Assembly (NCBI RefSeq): GCF_001113365.1
Contig: NZ_CKYA01000009.1
Coordinates: forward strand, 12,338-76,337
Source of the DNA: Streptococcus pneumoniae
GTDB lineage: Bacteria > Bacillota > Bacilli > Lactobacillales > Streptococcaceae
Direction: 5' to 3'
Length of the DNA: 64,000 bases
Positions 58,539 through 64,000 of the stretch are shown one piece after another. Each line of letters opens with the position of its first letter. Within the stretch, counting starts at the first letter, position 1. Both the position numbers and the translations under genes were made by a program. Under the pieces are notes generated by a model. The model saw only the letters and a program-made list of their open reading frames with translations. It searched no databases and was not told where the DNA came from.

Positions 58539-58634
58539 CTAGAAGTGGACTAGTTTCTTTGAATAATAGAACTCCTTAATCCTTCTATTCTAGAACGGGA
58601 GGGCCGGTATTTCTTTTATGATAGAACTAGATTG

Positions 58635-58643
58635 TGGTATAAT
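58635..58643 (+). promoter_or_regulatory. Second, extended -10 promoter of tarIJ-licABC
   Basis: TGGTATAAT (TATAAT 58638-58643), about 42 bp before the tarI ATG. Confidence 0.7.
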
Positions 58644-58684
58644 AGAGAGAATAAGTTTTTTTAGTAAGACAAAGGAGAAAATAG

Positions 58685-59392
58685 ATGATTTATGCAGGAA
58701 TTCTTGCTGGTGGAACTGGCACACGCATGGGAATCAGTAACTTGCCAAAACAATTTTTAGAGCTAGGTGATCGACCTATTTTGATTCATACAATTGAAAA
58801 ATTTGTCTTGGAACCAAGTATTGAAAAAATTGTGGTTGGGGTTCATGGAGACTGGGTTTCTCATGCAGAAGATCTTGTAGATAAATATCTGCCTCTTCAT
58901 AAGGAACGTATCATCATTACAAAGGGTGGTGCTGACCGCAATACAAGTATTGAAAAAATCATTGAAGCTATCGATGCTTATCGTCCGCTTACTCCAGAGG
59001 ACATCGTTGTTACCCACGATTCTGTTCGTCCATTCATTACGCTTCGCATGATTCAGGACAATATCCAACTTGCCCACAATCATGACGCAGTGGACACAGT
59101 GGTAGAAGCGGTTGATACTATCGTTGAAAGTACCAATGGTCAATTCATTACAGATATTCCAAATCGTGCTCACCTTTATCAAGGACAAACACCTCAAACA
59201 TTCCGTTGCAAGGACTTCATGGACCTTTATGGCTCTCTTTCTGCTGAAGAGAAAGAAATCTTGACAGATGCATGTAAAATCTTTGTCATTAAAGGAAAAG
59301 ATGTAGCCTTGGCCAAGGGTGAATACTCAAATCTGAAGATTACAACCGTAACAGATTTGAAGATTGCAAAAAGTATGATTGAGAAAGACTAG
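58685..59392 (+). CDS. tarI: Ribitol-5-phosphate cytidylyltransferase TarI
   Basis: 235 residues with AAAGGAG upstream. The N-terminal nucleotide loop LAGGTGTRMG is near residue 7 and HDSVRPFI near 110, giving the IspD/TarI fold. Linked to TarJ, it makes CDP-ribitol for teichoic acid. It is the first gene of tarIJ-licABC. IspD itself is an alternative by sequence, but the neighbouring tarJ settles the assignment. Confidence 0.92.
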   Translation: MIYAGILAGGTGTRMGISNLPKQFLELGDRPILIHTIEKFVLEPSIEKIVVGVHGDWVSHAEDLVDKYLPLHKERIIITKGGADRNTSIEKIIEAIDAYRPLTPEDIVVTHDSVRPFITLRMIQDNIQLAHNHDAVDTVVEAVDTIVESTNGQFITDIPNRAHLYQGQTPQTFRCKDFMDLYGSLSAEEKEILTDACKIFVIKGKDVALAKGEYSNLKITTVTDLKIAKSMIEKD

Positions 59393-59396
59393 TAAA

Positions 59397-60419
59397 ATGA
59401 TTAATCAAATTTATCAACTAACTAAGCCTAAGTTTATCAATGTCAAATATCAGGAAGAGGCTATTGACCAAGAGAATCATATCCTCATCCGCCCTAATTA
59501 TATGGCGGTCTGTCATGCGGATCAGCGTTACTACCAAGGAAAACGTGATCCAAAGATTTTGAATAAAAAACTTCCAATGGCAATGATTCACGAGTCATGT
59601 GGAACCGTTATTTCTGACCCGACAGGAACCTACGAGGTTGGGCAAAAAGTTGTCATGATTCCCAATCATCCTCCTATGCAGAGTGATGAAGAATTCTATG
59701 AGAACTACATGACAGGGACTCATTTCTTGTCTAGTGGATTTGATGGCTTTATGAGAGAGTTTGTTTCTCTTCCTAAAGATCGTGTGGTGGCTTATGATGC
59801 TATTGAAGATACGGTTGCAGCCATTACAGAGTTTGTCAGTGTTGGCATGCATGCCATGAATCGCTTATTGACCCTTGCTCATAGCAAGCGGGACCGAATC
59901 GCCGTTATCGGAGATGGAAGTCTAGCATTTGTGGTTGCCAATATTATCAATTATACTTTGCCAGAAGCAGAGATTGTGGTTATTGGTCGTCATTGGGAAA
60001 AATTGGAACTTTTCTCTTTTGCCAAAGAATGCTATATTACTGATAATATTCCTGAAGATTTGGCCTTTGACCATGCTTTTGAGTGTTGTGGTGGTGATGG
60101 TACTGGATCGGCTATAAATGACCTGATTCGCTACATTCGTCCTCAGGGAACGATTCTCATGATGGGAGTTAGCGAATATAAAGTCAATCTCAATACTCGC
60201 GATGCCTTAGAAAAAGGCTTGCTCTTGGTTGGTTCCTCTCGTTCTGGTCGCATTGATTTTGAAAATGCCATCCAAATGATGGAAGTCAAGAAATTTGCCA
60301 ATCGTCTTAAAAATATCCTTTATCTAGAAGAACCTGTAAGAGAAATTAAAGATATTCACCGTGTCTTTGCGACCGATTTAAACACAGCCTTTAAAACCGT
60401 GTTTAAGTGGGAAGTATAA
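59397..60419 (+). CDS. tarJ: Ribulose-5-phosphate reductase TarJ
   Basis: 340 residues from the ATG at 59397, 4 bp after tarI; an in-frame ATG at 59379 overlaps tarI. This is a zinc alcohol dehydrogenase-like protein: CHADQRYY and MIHESCGTV near the start carry the metal ligands, and VIGDGSLAFVVANII near 180 is the NADPH site. It reduces ribulose 5-phosphate to ribitol 5-phosphate, the TarI substrate. Confidence 0.9.
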   Translation: MINQIYQLTKPKFINVKYQEEAIDQENHILIRPNYMAVCHADQRYYQGKRDPKILNKKLPMAMIHESCGTVISDPTGTYEVGQKVVMIPNHPPMQSDEEFYENYMTGTHFLSSGFDGFMREFVSLPKDRVVAYDAIEDTVAAITEFVSVGMHAMNRLLTLAHSKRDRIAVIGDGSLAFVVANIINYTLPEAEIVVIGRHWEKLELFSFAKECYITDNIPEDLAFDHAFECCGGDGTGSAINDLIRYIRPQGTILMMGVSEYKVNLNTRDALEKGLLLVGSSRSGRIDFENAIQMMEVKKFANRLKNILYLEEPVREIKDIHRVFATDLNTAFKTVFKWEV

Positions 60420-60435
60420 GTGCTGGAGGTTAATT

Positions 60436-61305
60436 GTGGAGAAAATCATTAAAGAGAAAATTTCTTCCTTACTTAGTCAAGAAGAGGAAGTCCTCAGTGT
60501 TGAACAACTGGGGGGAATGACCAATCAAAACTATTTGGTCAAAACAACAAATAAGCAATACATTGTTAAATTCTTTGGTAAAGGGACAGAAAAGCTTATC
60601 AATCGTCAAGATGAAAAGTACAATCTTGAACTACTAAAGGATTTAGACTTAGATGTAAAAAATTATCTTTTTGATATTGAAGCTGGTATCAAAGTAAATG
60701 AGTATATCGAATCTGCGATTACGCTTGATTCAAGGTCAATTAAGACCAAATTTGATAAAATTGCTCCAATATTACAAACCATTCATGCTTCTGGTAAGGA
60801 ATTAAGGGGAGAATTTGCTCCTTTTGAAGAAATTAAAAAATACGAATCTTTGATTGAGGAAAAAATCCCTTATGCCAACTATGAAGCAGTTAGAGAAGAA
60901 GTCTTCTCCTTAGAGAAAAGACTGGCTGACTTAGGTGTTGACAGAAAATCTTGTCATATCGATTTGGTGCCTGAAAACTTTATCGAGTCACCACAAGGAC
61001 GACTTTATCTGATTGACTGGGAATATTCATCAATGAATGATCCAATGTGGGATTTGGCTGCCCTCTTTTTAGAGTCTGAATTCACTCATCAAGAGGAAGA
61101 AGCCTTCTTATCTCACTATGAGAGTGAGCAAACACCTGTCTCTCGTGAAAAAATTGCCATTTATAAAATTTTACAAGATGCTATTTGGAGTCTATGGACA
61201 GTCTACAAAGAAGAGCAAGGTGCAGATTTTGGTGACTATGGTGTGAGTCGTTACCAAAGAGCTGTTAAAGGTTTGTCATATTATGGAGGTTCAGATGAAA
61301 AATAA
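60436..61305 (+). CDS. licA: Choline kinase LicA
   Basis: 289 residues from the GTG at 60436 with TGGAGG upstream. An aminoglycoside/choline kinase fold: GGMTNQNYLV near 27, CHIDLVPENF near 176 (catalytic Asp) and LIDWEYSSMNDPMWDLA near 193. It phosphorylates imported choline. It overlaps licB by 11 bp. Confidence 0.92.
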   Translation: MEKIIKEKISSLLSQEEEVLSVEQLGGMTNQNYLVKTTNKQYIVKFFGKGTEKLINRQDEKYNLELLKDLDLDVKNYLFDIEAGIKVNEYIESAITLDSRSIKTKFDKIAPILQTIHASGKELRGEFAPFEEIKKYESLIEEKIPYANYEAVREEVFSLEKRLADLGVDRKSCHIDLVPENFIESPQGRLYLIDWEYSSMNDPMWDLAALFLESEFTHQEEEAFLSHYESEQTPVSREKIAIYKILQDAIWSLWTVYKEEQGADFGDYGVSRYQRAVKGLSYYGGSDEK

Positions 61306-62173
61306 AAATGGAGTTTCTTTTGGTCTACTCTCAGGTATTTTCTGGGGTTTAGGTCTAACGATTAGTGCTTATATCTTTTCGATTTTTACAGATTTGTCGC
61401 CCTTTGTGGTGGCCGCTGCTCACGATTTCTTGAGTATCTTTATCTTACTAGCTTTTCTCTTGGTGAAAGAAGGAAAAGTTCGTCTCTCAATTTTCTTAAA
61501 TATTCGCAATGTTAGTGTTATCATCGGAGCCTTACTAGCAGGCCCTATTGGTATGCAGGCCAATCTTTATGCGGTTAAGTATATCGGAAGTTCCCTAGCT
61601 TCATCTGTGTCGGCTATTTACCCTGCGATTTCGGTTTTATTGGCTTTCTTCTTTTTGAAGCACAAGATTTCGAGAAATACTGTGTTTGGGATTGTCTTGA
61701 TTATTGGAGGGATTATTGCTCAGACCTATAAGGTTGAACAGGTTAATTCTTTCTACATTGGCATTCTTTGTGCTTTAGTTTGTGCCATTGCATGGGGAAG
61801 TGAGAGTGTTCTTAGCTCTTTTGCCATGGAAAGTGAATTGAGTGAAATCGAAGCCCTCTTAATCCGTCAAGTAACTTCATTCTTGTCCTATCTTGTGATT
61901 GTGCTCTTCTCTCATCAGTCATTTGCAGAAGTGGCCAATGGACAATTGCTAGGTCTTATGATTGTCTTTGCAGCCTTTGATATGATTTCCTACTTGGCTT
62001 ATTATATCGCTATCAATCGCTTGCAACCAGCCAAGGCTACAGGCTTGAACGTAAGTTATGTAGTTTGGACTGTCTTGTTTGCAGTTGTTTTCTTGGGTGC
62101 ACCGCTAGATATGCTGACAATTATTACGTCACTTGTCGTTATTGCTGGAGTTTATATTATTATTAAAGAATAA
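61295..62173 (+). CDS. licB: Choline uptake transporter LicB
   Basis: 292 residues from the ATG at 61295 with ATGGAGG upstream; an ATG at 61283 is in frame but has no such site. Ten membrane helices of the drug/metabolite transporter (EamA) family. LicB imports choline, the source for phosphocholine. It overlaps licA. Confidence 0.9.
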   Translation: MKNKNGVSFGLLSGIFWGLGLTISAYIFSIFTDLSPFVVAAAHDFLSIFILLAFLLVKEGKVRLSIFLNIRNVSVIIGALLAGPIGMQANLYAVKYIGSSLASSVSAIYPAISVLLAFFFLKHKISRNTVFGIVLIIGGIIAQTYKVEQVNSFYIGILCALVCAIAWGSESVLSSFAMESELSEIEALLIRQVTSFLSYLVIVLFSHQSFAEVANGQLLGLMIVFAAFDMISYLAYYIAINRLQPAKATGLNVSYVVWTVLFAVVFLGAPLDMLTIITSLVVIAGVYIIIKE

Positions 62174-62184
62174 AGGAGATTCGT

Positions 62185-62874
62185 GTGAAAGCCATCATCT
62201 TAGCAGCGGGATTGGGAACTCGCTTGCGTCCTATGACTGAAAATACCCCTAAAGCCTTGGTTCAGGTTAATCAAAAACCTTTGATTGAATACCAAATTGA
62301 GTTTCTCAAAGAAAAAGGAATCAATGATATCATCATCATTGTTGGTTATCTTAAAGAACAATTCGATTATTTAAAAGAGAAATACGGAGTTCGACTCGTT
62401 TTCAATGATAAATACGCTGACTACAATAACTTTTACTCTCTCTATCTTGTAAAAGAAGAATTGGCTAACAGCTATGTTATTGATGCAGATAACTATCTCT
62501 TCAAAAATATGTTCCGCAATGATTTGACACGTTCGACTTATTTTAGTGTTTATCGTGAAGATTGTACCAACGAATGGTTCTTGGTCTATGGAGATGACTA
62601 CAAGGTTCAAGACATTATTGTTGATAGTAAGGCTGGTCGTATCCTTAGTGGTGTATCCTTCTGGGACGCTCCAACTGCAGAAAAGATTGTCGGCTTTATC
62701 GATAAGGCCTATGCAAGTGGTGAATTTGTTGATCTCTATTGGGACAATATGGTTAAGGATAATATCAAGGAGCTGGATGTCTATGTTGAAGAATTAGAAG
62801 GCAATAGCATCTATGAAATTGATAGTGTCCAAGACTATCATAAATTAGAAGAAATTCTTAAAAACGAAAATTAA
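62185..62874 (+). CDS. licC: Phosphocholine cytidylyltransferase LicC
   Basis: 229 residues from the GTG at 62185 with AAGGAGA upstream. Nucleotidyltransferase loop LAAGLGTRLRPMTENTPKAL near residue 6, and the metal-binding DADNY near 98. It makes CDP-choline for LicD1/LicD2. It is the last gene of the operon. Confidence 0.93.
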   Translation: MKAIILAAGLGTRLRPMTENTPKALVQVNQKPLIEYQIEFLKEKGINDIIIIVGYLKEQFDYLKEKYGVRLVFNDKYADYNNFYSLYLVKEELANSYVIDADNYLFKNMFRNDLTRSTYFSVYREDCTNEWFLVYGDDYKVQDIIVDSKAGRILSGVSFWDAPTAEKIVGFIDKAYASGEFVDLYWDNMVKDNIKELDVYVEELEGNSIYEIDSVQDYHKLEEILKNEN

Positions 62875-62923
62875 AAATTTTGTATGTGAGTTATAGTCTC
62901 GATAAAAATAGTTACATCAAAAT

Positions 62924-62983
62924 GAAATAGGAATTAGGCGAATCAATTGGGGAAGTCAAATTAATGTGTTCGTATCCTATTTC
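62924..62983. repeat. Inverted repeat after licC
   Basis: GAAATAGGA (62924-62932) and TCCTATTTC (62975-62983) are perfect complements with a 42-nt loop and no T run. Nothing else was seen between licC and the terminator. Confidence 0.55.
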
Positions 62984-63011
62984 AATCTATTATACAAGAA
63001 AAGTACAAATA

Positions 63012-63065
63012 AAAAATCTCCAGATTAGGAACCGTCAGTGAGTTCTCTAGTCTGGAGATTTTTCA
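63012..63065. terminator. Bidirectional terminator between licC and the surface protein gene
   Basis: AAAAAATCTCCAGA and TCTGGAGATTTTT with a 26-nt loop. The A and T tracts suit both strands. Confidence 0.8.
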
Positions 63066-63137
63066 ATATACTTCGTTATTGGGCGGTTACGATTTACTAT
63101 AAATGAGTATAAAATTGAGTTTTGTCTAGCTTCTAGC

Positions 63138-64000
63138 TCATTCATTTGCTGTCTTAGATAACTCGCGTCCCACTTGACCATCTTTTAAACAATTAATCTC
63201 GGAAACAGCGCTATTCTTAGCCGTGTCAACACTATTTTGGGCTTGGCTTGGTCAATTTGAGGTGTTGCATCGTATTCTTTGGACTCTATGGCTGCTTTCA
63301 CAGCATTCTCCTCTTTCGTAAGATGTTGGATACCATTAATCGTAGCCTTCTTCTCGTTAGCTTTTGTCTGTAGTTCGCGCTTAGCCCCCTCTCTATCGAT
63401 TGGTGCTGTAGCTCTAACGCTATTTGTCGAGAATCCAGACTTCATTCCTTCACTGAATGTTTCATCTGTTCCTTTCCTCACGTAGGCAACCACTACTCTG
63501 ACATCTCCTTCGCCAAGTTTTGAATCTCGGTATTCAGGTGGAACAAAATTAAAAGTTCCAGAAACAGTGACACGTGTCTTTGCTATAGTATGGTAGCCCT
63601 GAGCCTCATTGTTATAGCTATAAGGATTAGTTGAACCACCACGTACTAAATAAGCCATCAACTCAGCGCCATCTGGTGTGTTACCAGGTTCCGCTCTTAC
63701 ACCAATAGTTCCCGAAATTATCGGCTTAGTCTCGGCTTTACCTTCTAACTCCTTATTAGTTGTCGTAATCCTCGCATCAGGTAAAGGTCTAGCAATAGTT
63801 AGTGTAGTCTGATTTGTATTTCCTGAAGAATCTGTCGCAACAACCGTTACTCTGGTGTAACCATGTTTATCAGCAGGCATCCTTCCTCGCAAATCTACAT
63901 ATCCCAATCCGTTTGTAAGAGTTAATCCTGTCTGTGATAGTCCTGTGCCTTCCAGACCATTAACTGTAATACTCCTAACGGTCTTACCACTGAAAGATTT
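63138..64000 (-). pseudogene. 3' part of a large surface protein, frameshifted by a 5-bp duplication
   Basis: The frame enters from beyond the window. The current frame stops at 63185, where the product turns abnormal (KIVLTRLRIALFPRLIV). On the minus strand CAAGC occurs twice in a row (63241-63250). Deleting one copy restores a frame to 63138 reading IDQAQNSVDTAKNSAVSEI, which continues a DUF1542-like three-helix module (KRELQTKANEKKATINGIQH just before). Earlier residues show bacterial-Ig-like repeats. No LPXTG is seen even in the restored frame. It may be a decayed gene or a phase-variable tract. Confidence 0.65.

Noticed and set aside
62931..62950. Short resemblance to part of tatA (ELGESIG)
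   Set aside because: Only about 14 of 18 bases match and no longer similarity follows; likely chance.
1..64000. CRISPR arrays
   Set aside because: No set of short regularly spaced repeats with unique spacers was seen; the repeat arrays found are coding repeats or the carA-carB units.

Overview
The window reads as a low-GC, gene-dense Firmicute chromosome of the Streptococcus mitis group (S. mitis, S. oralis or S. pseudopneumoniae rather than a typical pneumococcus). Four things point there: BOX repeats at about 40989 and 58303; a complete phosphocholine/teichoic-acid locus (licD2, licD1, tacF, tarI, tarJ, licA, licB, licC); the pneumococcal-type neighbourhood order rpmE-pde2-flavodoxin-chorismate mutase-crcB-crcB ... 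rplS ... ylxM-ffh-uraA-rsmG-lemA-htpX ... pyrR-pyrB-carA-carB-lic; and a choline-binding protein. An iron-uptake/Tat cluster at the left edge is not a usual pneumococcal feature.

Layout. 1-3.6 kb: the end of an EfeUOB-type iron uptake system (Dyp peroxidase EfeB, permease EfeU) followed by TatC and TatA, so a secreted redox enzyme sits beside its likely exporter. 3.7-6.6 kb: ribosomal protein L31B, the DHH/DHHA1 phosphodiesterase, flavodoxin, chorismate mutase and paired fluoride channels. 6.65-35.6 kb: an accessory island of about 29 kb inserted between crcB and rplS. It carries a RepA_N-type initiator with palindromic repeats inside its own coding sequence, three cell-surface proteins and a Gram-positive type IV secretion operon. 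The surface proteins are a choline-binding surface-exclusion-like protein, an antigen I/II-like LPXTG adhesin and a VWA/G5-like LPXTG protein. The secretion operon includes TrbL/VirB6-like, PrgI, VirB4, lysozyme/CHAP, VirB8-like, PcfB and VirD4 proteins, then a DUF3991/toprim protein. It resembles the Tn5252/ICESa2603 family, but I find no integrase and no relaxase, and it stops just after the toprim gene, so it looks like a truncated ICE.

35.7-47 kb: core genes, namely rplS with an L19-type leader, tRNA-Arg, a HAD phosphatase, an HD hydrolase, ylxM-ffh, uraA with a PyrR attenuator, rsmG, lemA-htpX, and an ABC-F gene with an attenuator-like leader. 47-55 kb: two short coupled ORFs, yceD, nth, then the PyrR-controlled pyrR-pyrB-carA-carB block. 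carA and carB are separated by 584 bp of tandem, hairpin-rich 136-bp repeats that carry short start-stop ORFs. 55-63 kb: choline uptake, activation, attachment and teichoic-acid flipping. licD2-licD1-tacF diverges from tarIJ-licABC, with a BOX element, a CiaR-type site and a promoter between them. 63.1-64 kb: the 3' part of a surface protein on the minus strand, frameshifted by a 5-bp tandem duplication.

How it fits together: tarIJ and licABC supply CDP-ribitol and CDP-choline, LicD1/LicD2 attach choline and TacF flips the precursors. The island's choline-binding protein can then use that choline as its anchor. The other two island surface proteins use LPXTG sorting. pyrR and uraA share PyrR-type control. 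Gene names rest on motif and context recognition; no database search was possible.
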